DNA of 64,000 nt from Syntrophomonas wolfei subsp. methylbutyratica (GCF_001570625.1 NZ_BBQT01000005.1:1-64000), one strand, 5' to 3'; positions 8,159 through 17,540 are shown, counted from the stretch's first letter. Notes: a model not told the origin generated them from the sequence alone. Program-made: numbers and translations.

Positions 8159-8521
8159 ATGAGAAAAATTGAGATTTTTGATCCGGCCATGTGCTGTAGC
8201 ACCGGGGTGTGCGGCCCGTCAATTGATCCGGAGCTGATGAGGATTGCTACAGTAATTAATTCCTTAAAAGATAAAGGAATAATCATTAAGAGACATGGCT
8301 TGTCTAATGAACCGCAGGACTTTATTGCGAATAAAGTAATCAGCGACCTTCTGCAGAAAGAGGGAGCAGAAATACTACCCGTAACGCTGGTAGATGGTGC
8401 GGTGGCAAAAACCAAAGAATACCCAACTAATGAGGAAATTGAAAAATGGCTGGAAATAGAAATAGAGTCGAAACCGGCAGTCATCATAAACAGTAGCTGT
8501 GGCCCAAAGGGGTGCTGTTAA
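8159..8521 (+). CDS. arsD: ArsD arsenic metallochaperone
   Basis: ArsD binds arsenite in the cytoplasm and hands it to the ArsA ATPase; it can also act as a weak repressor. The 120-residue product has the vicinal pair C12-C13 plus C18 in CCSTGVCG needed for transfer, and a C-terminal CGPKGCC cluster (C114, C119, C120). ATG 8159 follows AGGAGGA; an earlier ATG at 8141 that overlaps the arsR stop lacks a site. The ends of arsD and arsA are two bases apart. Confidence 0.95.
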   Translation: MRKIEIFDPAMCCSTGVCGPSIDPELMRIATVINSLKDKGIIIKRHGLSNEPQDFIANKVISDLLQKEGAEILPVTLVDGAVAKTKEYPTNEEIEKWLEIEIESKPAVIINSSCGPKGCC

Positions 8522-8523
8522 TT

Positions 8524-10269
8524 ATGAATACCAAATCATTTGATATAAATAAAATTAATCTTACCCAATACTTGTTTTTTACCGGCAAAGGCGGGGTGGG
8601 AAAGACATCTGCAGCATGTGCTGTAGCAGTAAATTTGGCAGACAGCGGCAAAAAAGTGCTGCTTATAAGCACTGACCCGGCTTCAAATTTGCAGGATGTT
8701 TTTAATACCGAATTAAACGGCAAGGGCGTACAGATTGAGGGTGTTCCCGGACTGGTAGTTGCCAACCTTGATCCGGAAGAAGCAGCCAGAGAATACCGGG
8801 AATCGGTTATATCTCCATATAGGGGAAAACTGCCCGACAGCGTAATTAATAATATGGAGGAACAGCTTTCAGGTTCTTGTACCATTGAGATTGCGGCCTT
8901 TGACCAGTTTTCACACTTTATCACCGACAATACAAGCGAAAATGAATTTGATTATATCATTTTTGATACCGCCCCGACCGGGCACACTCTGCGGATGCTG
9001 CAGCTGCCTTCAGCCTGGAGTAATTTTATTGCGGAAAGTACTCATGGAGCCTCATGTTTAGGCCAGCTTGCAGGGTTGCAGGATAAAAAAGATATGTATA
9101 AAAATGCGGTAATAAACCTTGCCGATAAAGCTAAGACTACACTTATCCTGGTTTCCAGGCCGGAAGAAACACCTCTGCTGGAAGCTGAACGGTCCAGCCA
9201 GGAATTGAGCAATTTAGGAATTAACAATCAGCTTCTCATTATCAACGGGGTGCTGGGTGAAGCATCAGATGATCTGTCACAAAAAATATTATCCAAGCAA
9301 CAGCATGCCCTTAAAAACTTGCCGCCCGGATTAAGAGGATTTAAGGCCTATACGATCCCCTTGCGCTCCTATAACATATTAGGCTTGGATAAAATAAGGG
9401 CGTTCTTGAATAGCGATGCTTATATAAGTGCAGATGCAAAAAATAAATTAACGGATTTGAAACCTATAAATGATCTGGTTGAGGATATATACGCAGCCGG
9501 TAAAAAGGTCATTTTTACGATGGGCAAGGGCGGCGTAGGCAAGACATCTGTAGCAGCTACGATTGCCGTGGCGCTTTCTAAGAAGGGCGTTAAAGTGCAT
9601 TTAACATCAACCGACCCAGCCGATCATCTGAGCTATGTTTTTTCTGGGGCGGAGAATATAAGCGTTAGCCATATTGATGAAAAGAAGGAACTGAAAGACT
9701 ATCAAAATGAAGTACTGGCTAAGGCCCGCGAAACCATGAGCGAGGACGATGTTGCCTATATTGAGGAAGATTTGAGATCACCCTGCACCCAGGAGATTGC
9801 CGTATTTAGAGCATTTGCAGAAATAGTAGATAAAGCGGAAAATGAGGTTGTTATTATAGATACAGCCCCAACCGGCCATACCTTATTGCTTCTGGACTCA
9901 ACCCTCAGTTATCACCGGGAGGTGCAAAGGACCAAAGGCGAAACTCCTGTATCGGTACAGAGATTATTACCAAGACTGCGGGACGAAAAACAGACTGAGG
10001 TGGTCATCGTTACATTGCCGGAAGCTACCCCTGTGTTTGAAGCGATACGATTGCGCGAAGATTTAAGCCGAGCTGGTATTAATAACAAATGGTGGGTGGT
10101 CAATCAGTCTCTTTCCGTAGCAGATACAAATAATCCCATGCTTGCTGCGCGGGCTGAGGCTGAAAGAACCTGGATCGAGAAAGTGCAACAAATTAGTGAT
10201 GATAACTTCGTGGTTATTCCCTGGTTACAGGATCCCTCCATCAAGAATATCGGCAACTTTAAAGATTAG
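8524..10269 (+). CDS. arsA: ArsA arsenite-stimulated ATPase
   Basis: A 581-residue duplicated ATPase that energises arsenite export and takes cargo from ArsD. Each half has a deviant P-loop GKGGVGKTS (about residues 22-30 and 337-345), a TDPA switch and a DTAPTGHTL motif. The three metalloid cysteines are present at C119, C178 and C421, matching C113, C172 and C422 of the R773 protein. ATG 8524 follows AAAGGGGTG. The usual partner is ArsB, but here the only visible carrier is Acr3, so an ArsA-Acr3 pump is likely. Confidence 0.96.
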   Translation: MNTKSFDINKINLTQYLFFTGKGGVGKTSAACAVAVNLADSGKKVLLISTDPASNLQDVFNTELNGKGVQIEGVPGLVVANLDPEEAAREYRESVISPYRGKLPDSVINNMEEQLSGSCTIEIAAFDQFSHFITDNTSENEFDYIIFDTAPTGHTLRMLQLPSAWSNFIAESTHGASCLGQLAGLQDKKDMYKNAVINLADKAKTTLILVSRPEETPLLEAERSSQELSNLGINNQLLIINGVLGEASDDLSQKILSKQQHALKNLPPGLRGFKAYTIPLRSYNILGLDKIRAFLNSDAYISADAKNKLTDLKPINDLVEDIYAAGKKVIFTMGKGGVGKTSVAATIAVALSKKGVKVHLTSTDPADHLSYVFSGAENISVSHIDEKKELKDYQNEVLAKARETMSEDDVAYIEEDLRSPCTQEIAVFRAFAEIVDKAENEVVIIDTAPTGHTLLLLDSTLSYHREVQRTKGETPVSVQRLLPRLRDEKQTEVVIVTLPEATPVFEAIRLREDLSRAGINNKWWVVNQSLSVADTNNPMLAARAEAERTWIEKVQQISDDNFVVIPWLQDPSIKNIGNFKD

Positions 10270-10280
10270 GGGTGAAGTTT

Positions 10281-10388
10281 ATGATGATTAACGCTGGTCT
10301 AAAGGCTGTTTATAGAGGAAAAGCATATCATAGGCTTCAAAACGGAATATACAGTTCCGGAGACAGTTTAACAATAATAAGGGGATAA
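10281..10388 (+). CDS. Small ORF (35 aa) within the ars operon
   Basis: Between arsA and arsM an ATG at 10281, five bases after GGGGTGA, opens a 35-codon frame ending at TAA 10388. The product is basic in its first half (LKAVYRGKAYHRL) with no cysteine and no membrane segment. I do not recognise it. The ribosome site and its position in the operon favour translation; it might instead be a leader for arsM, whose ATG follows six bases after the stop. Confidence 0.45.
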   Translation: MMINAGLKAVYRGKAYHRLQNGIYSSGDSLTIIRG

Positions 10389-10394
10389 TGCATT

Positions 10395-11201
10395 ATGAAT
10401 AATAAAGAAGAGATCAGAGAATTTATCAGAAAGAATTATTCTGAGGTAGCATTGCAAGGTTCAGCAGGGGGATGTTGCAGTAGTGGCTGCAGCTGCAGTG
10501 GCCCACAGATAAACATTAAGGATGCATCTATTAATATAGGTTATTCGGAAAGCGACTTTGAGGATATCCCAATTGAATCCAATATGGGTTTAGGATGCGG
10601 AAATCCAATAGCTATGGCGGCACTTAAAAAGGGTGAAATTGTACTTGATCTGGGAAGCGGTGGCGGCTTTGACTGCTTCCTGGCTCGAAAGCAGGTAGGG
10701 GAAAGTGGTTATGTTATCGGTATAGATATGACCCCGGAAATGGTCAAACTCGCCAGGCAGAATGCTGAACAAAGCGGTTATAAAAATATTGAATTCAGGC
10801 TGGGAGAGATTGAACACCTGCCGGTAGCAGATGGATCAGTTGATGTCATAATATCAAATTGTGTTATTAATTTGGCCTTGGAAAAACAGCAGGTTTTTAA
10901 TGAAGCTTATAGGGTGCTTAAACCTGGAGGGCGGCTATCCATATCTGATATAGTAGCCACGGCACAAATACCTGAGTATATGAAAAATGATCTGGTCAGT
11001 TTGGTTGGCTGTATTGCCGGAGCTGAGTATGTGGGCAATATCGAAAATATGCTCAAAAACGCTGGTTTTGAAAACATTCGCATGATTCCTAAAGATAACA
11101 GTAAAGAGATAATCAAAAGCTGGGTTCCCGGTAAAAACATAGAGGAACTTGTGGCATCCTATATAATCGAAGCTGATAAATACGAATACAATATGCCTTA
11201 A
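10395..11201 (+). CDS. arsM: Arsenite S-adenosylmethionine methyltransferase
   Basis: ArsM adds methyl groups to arsenite, giving methylated and volatile arsenicals. The 268-residue product has the SAM-binding motif LDLGSGGGFD, a following acidic loop (GIDMTPEM) and the ArsM cysteine set: an N-terminal CCSSGCSC cluster (C27, C28, C32, C34), a cysteine in GLGCGNP, one in SNCVINL and one in VGCIAGAE. It lies between arsA and acr3 in the same operon, so methylation and export should be induced together. Confidence 0.95.
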   Translation: MNNKEEIREFIRKNYSEVALQGSAGGCCSSGCSCSGPQINIKDASINIGYSESDFEDIPIESNMGLGCGNPIAMAALKKGEIVLDLGSGGGFDCFLARKQVGESGYVIGIDMTPEMVKLARQNAEQSGYKNIEFRLGEIEHLPVADGSVDVIISNCVINLALEKQQVFNEAYRVLKPGGRLSISDIVATAQIPEYMKNDLVSLVGCIAGAEYVGNIENMLKNAGFENIRMIPKDNSKEIIKSWVPGKNIEELVASYIIEADKYEYNMP

Positions 11202-11228
11202 AATAACTCGAATAGAGAAGGTGATACG

Positions 11229-12305
11229 TTGGAAAATGAAGCGCGGTTATCTTTCCTTGATAAGTATTTAACCTTATGGATCTTCATAGCAATGGGTATT
11301 GGTGTCTTAGGCGGATATCTATTTCCAAATTTAGCCCAATCGCTGAGTCAATTCAGTACCGGCACCATATCCTGGCCGATCGCCATCGGCTTGATCATTA
11401 TGATGTACCCTCCTTTAGCCAAGGTAAAGTACGAAGAAATAGGGAAAGTAGCCCAGAATAAAAAGGTATTCTCATTCTCTTTGTTGCAGAACTGGGTTGT
11501 AGGACCTATTTTAATGTTTATTTTGGCCATAATTTTCTTTAGTAATAAACCTGGTTTTGCCATAGGGCTTATCATAATTGGTTTGGCCCGTTGCATCGCC
11601 ATGGTCATTGTTTGGAACACTCTCGCCAAAGGAGACAATGAATATTGTGCCGCCTTAGTGGCGCTGAACTCAATCTTTCAGATACTTTTGTATACGGTGT
11701 ATATCTATATCTTCGTTACGCTTATTCCAAAATGGCTGGGACTTTCTTGGGGAGGGCAGGTTGTCGATGTATCTATGATAGACGTGGCCAAGAGTGTGCT
11801 TATTTATTTAGGTATTCCCTTCGCCGCCGGATTCCTCACCAGATTTAGCTTAATCAGAATTAAAACCAAAGAATGGTATGAAAAAGTATTTATCCCCAAG
11901 ATTTCACCTTTGGCACTCATTGCTTTGCTGTATACGATCGTGATTATGTTTATAACTAAGGGTGAGCAGATTATTCAGAATCCGTTTGATGTCATAAATA
12001 TTGCTATTCCGCTTCTTATCTATTTTGCAGTTATGTTCTTTGCCAGCTTTTTTGCAGCCTATCGGTGGGGATTTAGATATGATCAGACCGTGACATTAGC
12101 ATTTACCGCTGCAAGTAACAATTTTGAGTTAGCTATTGCCGTCGCTGTCGCGGTTTTCGGAATTGCCTCTGATGTGGCGTTTACTGCTGTTATAGGTCCA
12201 TTAGTTGAAGTACCGGTTATGATAAGCTTAGTAAATTCAGCTTTGTTTTTTAAGAGAAAATACTTTGATGATAAAGGTTTGCCAAAACTTTACGAGGGGA
12301 CTTAA
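11229..12305 (+). CDS. acr3: Acr3 arsenite efflux permease
   Basis: A 358-residue membrane carrier with about ten transmembrane helices, of the Acr3 (BART) family. The essential cysteine in helix 4 is present (C122 in GLARCIAMV), as is the conserved [15 protein letters not shown] segment late in the protein. Translation starts at TTG 11229 after AGAAGGTGA; no in-frame ATG is available. It is the membrane part of the ars operon and should expel As(III), perhaps energised by ArsA. Confidence 0.95.
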   Translation: MENEARLSFLDKYLTLWIFIAMGIGVLGGYLFPNLAQSLSQFSTGTISWPIAIGLIIMMYPPLAKVKYEEIGKVAQNKKVFSFSLLQNWVVGPILMFILAIIFFSNKPGFAIGLIIIGLARCIAMVIVWNTLAKGDNEYCAALVALNSIFQILLYTVYIYIFVTLIPKWLGLSWGGQVVDVSMIDVAKSVLIYLGIPFAAGFLTRFSLIRIKTKEWYEKVFIPKISPLALIALLYTIVIMFITKGEQIIQNPFDVINIAIPLLIYFAVMFFASFFAAYRWGFRYDQTVTLAFTAASNNFELAIAVAVAVFGIASDVAFTAVIGPLVEVPVMISLVNSALFFKRKYFDDKGLPKLYEGT

Positions 12306-12308
12306 GTT

Positions 12309-12446
12309 GTGCCGGACAGATACAAGGCAGCATTCATATGTGTTCATAATTCATGCCGTTCCCAAATGGCTGAGGCCTATATAACCTTGGCAAGTACTAC
12401 AATCAGATGGGGTTGGAATAACACCCTCTCCCTTTCTGAAGTCTGA
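12309..12446 (+). pseudogene. arsC: Truncated arsenate reductase (thioredoxin-coupled type)
   Basis: A GTG three bases after the acr3 stop opens a 45-codon frame. Its beginning is the catalytic loop of low-molecular-weight-phosphatase-type ArsC: FICVHNSCRSQMAEAY, with the nucleophilic Cys and the following Cys-Arg. After about 25 residues the similarity stops and unrelated sequence runs to a TGA. The later catalytic cysteines and the Asp loop are missing, so it cannot be an active reductase. The intact gene was presumably the last of the operon. Confidence 0.82.
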
Positions 12447-12507
12447 TAAGCAACGACTATAACCGCTCACCCCTTACTCTCGTAAAGAAAGTGCCTGTGC
12501 TTATACT

Positions 12508-13416
12508 TTATAGCAATTTTCGGATAATATCGTCACGCTGGCCGTACATAAAGTCAATGATGGGAATTTCTATAAGGGTATAGGCACCGGGCTTCTGTTT
12601 GATGCTGGCCCGGGCAGCAGCTACCATAATCTGTGCGGTTAAAGCCGGGTTGTTGACCTGCATGGAAAAGCGCAGTATTTGATTATGGGTCGAGCCCGAA
12701 ACCCCTTTTCTTACCATATCAACCCCGTGTCCCATATCAATTAGCTGTTTGACATCCGCTACCGGGATAACATGAGTTTCGTCTTTGATGAAATAGGGGT
12801 CTGTTTTGATGGCTTTTTTAACTTCTGCCAAATTAGCCCCGCTTTGCAACTGGACATAAACAATACGGCGATGGATGCCGGTACCCAGGGGGATGGTCAT
12901 AGATAAAGCATCCTCAACACCATCCAGGGCTCGCACTGCTGCTGTGTGACCCATACTCATTCCAGGGCCAAAATTCGTATAGGTCAAGCCTTGGGGAACC
13001 ATAAACTCATACATGCATCTAAGCATGGAATCTGTCCCGGGATCCCATCCTGCGGAAATAACTGCCACCGAATGGTTAGCCACAGCGATTTCATCCAATT
13101 CCAGGCGCAAATCAGCCAGTTGCCCGTGAATGTCATAGCAGTCTATACTATTAATCCCCAGACTTAGTATTTCCCGTGCCATAGAAGGCACAGCGCGAGT
13201 AGGGATGCATAATAAGGCCACCTGCACCCCGCTTAATTGATCAAGGGATTGCACCATCTTTATATCCATTGCGGCTAGTATCCTGGCGCTATCTGAGCAA
13301 TACGGCTGTTGAACTACGCCAAGCAATTCCATATCTATTGAAGATTGCAGAGCCTCCACTGCCATCCTGCCAACATTTCCGTAGCCGATTACCGCTGCTT
13401 TGATTTTTTCGTTCAT
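12508..13416 (-). CDS. ddh: meso-Diaminopimelate dehydrogenase
   Basis: An NADP-linked enzyme that aminates tetrahydrodipicolinate to meso-diaminopimelate in one step, supplying lysine and peptidoglycan. The 302-residue product has the Rossmann motif AVIGYGNVGR at the N-terminus, the SAGWDPGTDSMLR loop and the GPGMSMGHTAAVR helix typical of the family, and a C-terminal dimer region. It stands alone on the minus strand and is preceded by a perfect 12-bp inverted repeat (13453-13505). A related family, 2,4-diaminopentanoate dehydrogenase, is less likely given the GMSMGH motif. Confidence 0.88.
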   Translation of the reverse strand: MNEKIKAAVIGYGNVGRMAVEALQSSIDMELLGVVQQPYCSDSARILAAMDIKMVQSLDQLSGVQVALLCIPTRAVPSMAREILSLGINSIDCYDIHGQLADLRLELDEIAVANHSVAVISAGWDPGTDSMLRCMYEFMVPQGLTYTNFGPGMSMGHTAAVRALDGVEDALSMTIPLGTGIHRRIVYVQLQSGANLAEVKKAIKTDPYFIKDETHVIPVADVKQLIDMGHGVDMVRKGVSGSTHNQILRFSMQVNNPALTAQIMVAAARASIKQKPGAYTLIEIPIIDFMYGQRDDIIRKLL

Positions 13417-13452
13417 AACTGCATTCCTTTCATGAATCTATTACATTGTAGC

Positions 13453-13505
13453 GTATACAATCTAAAACAGAATTGCAATAAGAGTAAAGAGAGTAGATTG
13501 TATAC
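13453..13505. promoter_or_regulatory. Long inverted repeat upstream of ddh
   Basis: GTATACAATCTA (13453-13464) and TAGATTGTATAC (13494-13505) are perfect 12-bp inverted arms separated by 29 bases, about 37 bases upstream of the ddh start. The core TTGTATAC is like half sites of GntR/FCD-type repressors. It lacks a T-run, so a terminator is less likely. Confidence 0.45.
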
Positions 13506-13635
13506 ATGCAGTAGAAAAGGAATGTGAGTTTTTTATTTAAAGATAGGCGGGAAAATCATATAATGGGACTAGTGCAAGAAAATTTGTCCATTATTGTATA
13601 TCTTATAGAACTGCTAAAAAAAAGGAGGGAAGAGC

Positions 13636-14355
13636 ATAAAAAACAATATTGAGATTCGTAATCTAAGAAAGGTTTATAAACTGGGGAAGGAAAAGGTGGT
13701 AGCTCTGGATGATCTGTCTTTGGACATATTGTCAGGAGAAATATGTTGCATCCTGGGAACCTCTGGCTCAGGCAAGTCCACCCTCCTGAATCTTCTGGCC
13801 GGTTTGGAGAAGGCAAGCAGAGGAAGTATTCTAATCCGGGGAAAAAACATTGGAAAAATGAATGAACGGCAACTGGCCCTTTTCAGGCAAAAAAACATCG
13901 GCTTTGTTTTTCAATCGTATAACCTTTTGCCATCCCTTTCAGCCCTGGAAAACGTGAGCCTGCCTTTAGTTTTCCGGGGTATTAAAAAAGAAAAAAGAGA
14001 GCAATTGGCCCGGGCCCTTTTACAGGATGTTGGTCTCAAAACCCATCTTAAGCATAAACCGGCGGAGATGAGCGGGGGACAACAACAACGGGTGGGAATC
14101 GCCCGGGCTTTTGTCGGCAGTCCCCCTATTATCCTGGCCGATGAGCCCACCGGGAATCTGGATTCCAAGACCAGCCTGGAGGTAATTCAGCTTATGTTGA
14201 AGCTGGCCCGGGAAAAACAGCAGACCCTGGTAATTGTAACTCATGATAGCGAAGTGGCTGGTTTTGCTGATAAAACCGTATTTATTCGGGATGGAAAGAT
14301 AGCGGAAGTCATAATAAATAATACAAATGTAGGGGAGAGAAGAGATGAAACATAG
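13636..14355 (+). CDS. ABC transporter ATP-binding protein (MacB/LolD-like)
   Basis: The ATPase of a MacB-type export system. It has Walker [10 protein letters not shown], the Q-loop in [18 protein letters not shown], the signature [13 protein letters not shown], Walker [14 protein letters not shown] and the switch histidine in VIVTHD. The domain needs the first strand ([12 protein letters not shown], from about 13648), which lies upstream of the first NTG codon (GTG 13696). The frame is open from 13618 and contains no ATG, GTG, TTG or CTG before that strand. AAAGGAGGGA at 13621-13630 points to ATA 13636 as the start. It overlaps the next gene by 11 bases. Confidence 0.9.
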   Translation: MKNNIEIRNLRKVYKLGKEKVVALDDLSLDILSGEICCILGTSGSGKSTLLNLLAGLEKASRGSILIRGKNIGKMNERQLALFRQKNIGFVFQSYNLLPSLSALENVSLPLVFRGIKKEKREQLARALLQDVGLKTHLKHKPAEMSGGQQQRVGIARAFVGSPPIILADEPTGNLDSKTSLEVIQLMLKLAREKQQTLVIVTHDSEVAGFADKTVFIRDGKIAEVIINNTNVGERRDET

Positions 14356-16036
14356 GAGTGTTTTTTTTATTGTTTTCTTGAGTATGATTATTAGCTGTTA
14401 TTTGCTGGGCTGGTATAAGCCGCAGTCGCTGGAGGCGGCCGACAACCTCTCCCTGGAAGAACCCAAACTGGTGATTGGGCGCAGCAACTCCATGCCGGTG
14501 TTTAAAGCCGGAGAGGAAGGAAATTTGATAATTCCGATACAAAACAGCCGTGATGGTGAAGCGCGAAACATAAATGTTTCCCTCCTTATTGATGATGTCG
14601 CCAAGTTCCCCTTTGAATTGGAGAAGATGTCGCTGCAAACCGGAATGAGTTCTATTGGCGGCTATCGTACGGAAAGTGCCATTTTTTTTGGAATAAAGGT
14701 AGCAAAGGCAGCTGAATCCAAAGTCTATCCCATTGGGGTTAAAATTGATTATACCAGTCAAAATGGTAATGAAGGTCAGTCTTCCGGTACTATATATGTA
14801 AAAATTGAAAATGAGCAGAAAACCCCCGGGCTTATACTGGCCGGAATCCAAATGGAAAATGAGCAGATAGACAGCGGGGAAAGCCAGACCATAGAGCTGA
14901 AGATAAAAAATGACGGGCATCTCACCGCCCGGGATATTGACATAAAACTGGCCGGGTTTACCGCCAACGGTCTACGGTTGGACCAGCCCCTCGATACCTT
15001 CCACCTCAAGGAGTTCAAGGGCCAGGAATTTAAATACATACCCTTTAAGATATACGCCGATCCCAGTATGGAGAGTGGAACCTATCCCCTTGATCTCGTA
15101 ATGAAATATAAAGACGAGTTCAATAAGGATTACAGCAAGGAAGAGAAGCTTTATTTGACGGTGGAAGGCAGTGGACCGGAAGGCAAAAACAAAAAGGCCA
15201 CCCCTCGGCTTATAATCAACAACTACTTCTATGGTGGCGAATATGCTGTAGCGGGAGAAGTCTTTTCCCTGTCCATGTCTTTGCTTAATACCAGCCAGGT
15301 TAAGATGCTAAATAACATCAAATTGAGCTTGAGTTCGGAGGAAAATATCTTTTCTCCGGTAAACAGCAGCAACTCCATTTTTATTGACAGTATTCCCGCA
15401 GCCGGTAGTATAACCCAAAGCATAGAGCTTAAACCCAAAGTGGATGTAGCCAACAAGACCTATAATATTACCGTTGACATCGAATATGAAGATGAAAAAG
15501 GCAATAAATATACGGCCAAGGAATTAATCGGCATACCAGTAGCTCAACCGGTAAAACTTGTTTTCTCCGATATAGAAATGCCACCCGAGGTTTTTGCCGG
15601 TACACCGGTGGGGATTTCGCTCGACTTTTATAATACCGGTCGAGCCTTAATAAGAAATCTGATAATAAGTACCGAGGGGGATTTCACTATCCAGGATGGC
15701 AATGTTTTCGTGGGGAATCTGGAAGCGGGGAAAAGTGATTATTACGATATCACCGTAACCCCCAATAAAGAAGGCAAATTAACCGGGAAAGTGCTATTCG
15801 ACTATGACGATGATACCGGCAAGCACTATAAAGTCGAAAAAAGCTTCGAGTTGGAAGTGATGAAAGCTGCTCCCCCACCGGCTGATATACCTCCTCCGGG
15901 TATGGAGGAAGCCGGCGCTGCCAAGTGGAAGAAGCCGGCAATAATCGGTTCAGGCATACTTGTGGCGGGTATAGCCGCTTTTATTCTTCGCCGCCGGCAG
16001 CTTAGAAAGAAAGAGGAAGTGAGCCTGGATGAATAA
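14345..16036 (+). CDS. Exported CARDB-like (COG1361-type) protein of the ABC system
   Basis: A 563-residue protein with an N-terminal signal/anchor (FFIVFLSMIISCYLLGWY), a long extracellular part and a C-terminal membrane anchor (IIGSGILVAGIAAFILRRR) followed by a basic tail. The outer part is built of beta-sandwich repeats of the CARDB/COG1361 kind, recognisable from recurring phrases about 110-130 residues apart (for example GNLIIPIQNSRDGEARNINV and GISLDFYNTGRALIRNLII). It overlaps the ATPase by 11 and the permease by 8 bases, so it likely plays the adaptor part that MacA plays in Gram-negatives. The substrate is unknown. Confidence 0.75.
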   Translation: MKHRSVFFIVFLSMIISCYLLGWYKPQSLEAADNLSLEEPKLVIGRSNSMPVFKAGEEGNLIIPIQNSRDGEARNINVSLLIDDVAKFPFELEKMSLQTGMSSIGGYRTESAIFFGIKVAKAAESKVYPIGVKIDYTSQNGNEGQSSGTIYVKIENEQKTPGLILAGIQMENEQIDSGESQTIELKIKNDGHLTARDIDIKLAGFTANGLRLDQPLDTFHLKEFKGQEFKYIPFKIYADPSMESGTYPLDLVMKYKDEFNKDYSKEEKLYLTVEGSGPEGKNKKATPRLIINNYFYGGEYAVAGEVFSLSMSLLNTSQVKMLNNIKLSLSSEENIFSPVNSSNSIFIDSIPAAGSITQSIELKPKVDVANKTYNITVDIEYEDEKGNKYTAKELIGIPVAQPVKLVFSDIEMPPEVFAGTPVGISLDFYNTGRALIRNLIISTEGDFTIQDGNVFVGNLEAGKSDYYDITVTPNKEGKLTGKVLFDYDDDTGKHYKVEKSFELEVMKAAPPPADIPPPGMEEAGAAKWKKPAIIGSGILVAGIAAFILRRRQLRKKEEVSLDE

Positions 16037-17387
16037 TTTAGATTTGTTCAAGATGAGTGCCGGCAGCCTCTTGCGCAGAAAACTCAGAACCATTCTTACA
16101 TTACTCGGGGTGGTGATTGGAACCAGCTCCATTGTAGTAATGATTTCCCTGGGAATAGCTATGGATCTCAGTTTTAAAGAAAGCCTGAAACAAATGGGGA
16201 GCCTGAATGTGATCGAGGTATATCCTTCTTATGATATGATGCCATCGATGGGTTCACGAAGGAGTGAGGGAATAAAGCTGGATGACCAGGCGGTCAGAAC
16301 CTTGGAACAGATCCCCGGGGTAGAGGCGGTTATGCCCAGTAAAAATGCCTATATGCGCATCAGCGCCGGTAAAATGGTGGGTGATGTGAGTCTTATCGGT
16401 ATTAACCCGGAATTGATGGAAGCCTTTGACTTTAAAGTGCAGAAAGGGAGATTGTTGAGCAGTTCGGACAAGGATGCCATAGTATTTGGCCAGCGAGTGG
16501 CCTTTAATTTCCGTAATCCCAGGTCCCGGAATCAGGAAGTACATATAATGTTCGGCCCGGGCCCGGATATGCCGGAGGAACCTCCCCTGGATTTAATAAA
16601 CGACAAGATGCTGTTAACCTGGGATATGAGCTACGGGGAAAGGCGAAGTAATAAACCCGACACAGACAGCGACTATACCCCGCCCCCGCCGCGCAAGGTA
16701 AAGGGAGTGGGTATCCTGGAAGGAGGTTTTAGTGAAAAGGCCTACAGCGCCTATATCAACCTGAATACCCTGGAGGAATTGCTGGAAGAAGAGAATAAGG
16801 CCCGGCATGTGGACAAGAGCAAACAAAGAAAGGAAGATAAATACCAGAATATAAAGGTCAAGGTGAGCGATATCCAGCAGGTGGAAAGCGTACAGGAAAG
16901 GATTAAAGCCCTGGGTTTTCAAGCTCACAGCCTGTCGGATATGGTTAAATCCATGAAGGAAACATCACGCAAGATGCAGGCCATACTGGGAGGTATCGGG
17001 GCCGTAAGCCTGCTGGTGGCCGCTATCGGTATAACCAATACCATGATAATGAGTATTTACGAAAGAACCCGGGAAATAGGGGTAATGAAAGTTCTGGGAG
17101 CCAGGCTTGGCGATATCAGGGACCTTTTCCTGCTGGAAGCTGCGATGATAGGATTGGGAGGTGGTTGCATCGGCTTGCTCTTCAGCTATCTGGTTTCTTA
17201 TATATTGAACCGGGTTACAGCTGGTTTTATGGGCAGTATGGGAGGTGATGTCGGCATCTCCGTAATTACCTGGGAACTGGGTTTGGCTGCCGTTGTCTTC
17301 GCCACCATGGTAGGTATCATTTCCGGTTATTCGCCGGCCCGGCGGGCCATGAAATTGAGTGCTCTGGAGGCCATCAGGACAGAATAA
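16029..17387 (+). CDS. MacB/FtsX-type ABC transporter permease
   Basis: The permease of the same ABC unit, 452 residues. It has an N-terminal membrane helix within LRTILTLLGVVIGTSSIVVM, a large extracellular MacB-like periplasmic core domain, and three C-terminal FtsX helices starting near ILGGIGAVSLLVAAIGITNT. The final SGYSPARRAMKLSALEAIR is the typical family ending. Systems of this fold move peptides, lipoproteins or signals by mechanotransmission; the substrate is unknown. A clear terminator follows at 17428. Confidence 0.9.
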   Translation: MNNLDLFKMSAGSLLRRKLRTILTLLGVVIGTSSIVVMISLGIAMDLSFKESLKQMGSLNVIEVYPSYDMMPSMGSRRSEGIKLDDQAVRTLEQIPGVEAVMPSKNAYMRISAGKMVGDVSLIGINPELMEAFDFKVQKGRLLSSSDKDAIVFGQRVAFNFRNPRSRNQEVHIMFGPGPDMPEEPPLDLINDKMLLTWDMSYGERRSNKPDTDSDYTPPPPRKVKGVGILEGGFSEKAYSAYINLNTLEELLEEENKARHVDKSKQRKEDKYQNIKVKVSDIQQVESVQERIKALGFQAHSLSDMVKSMKETSRKMQAILGGIGAVSLLVAAIGITNTMIMSIYERTREIGVMKVLGARLGDIRDLFLLEAAMIGLGGGCIGLLFSYLVSYILNRVTAGFMGSMGGDVGISVITWELGLAAVVFATMVGIISGYSPARRAMKLSALEAIRTE

Positions 17388-17427
17388 GGAAAAAGATACA
17401 GACATAAATTAAATGCTAGTTTTATTA

Positions 17428-17450
17428 GCCCGCCATAGGCGGGTTTTTTA
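17428..17450 (+). terminator. Rho-independent terminator after the MacB-like operon
   Basis: CCCGCC and GGCGGG arms around a three-base loop are followed by a run of seven T. It lies 40 bases after the permease stop codon. Confidence 0.85.
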
Positions 17451-17540
17451 TTTGACCCCACTTTCCCTTTTTGCCCCGGCGTATATATAATAGAAAAAGG
17501 AATACAGGAAAACAGAAATGGGAAAAGGTAGTTCTTGAAA

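Noticed and set aside
17450-17500. Self-recognised SigI promoter before sigI
   Set aside because: An ACCCCA and a CGTA occur before sigI, loosely like SigI -35 and -10 elements, but spacing and consensus match are not convincing. A sigma-A-like TATATAAT is also present.
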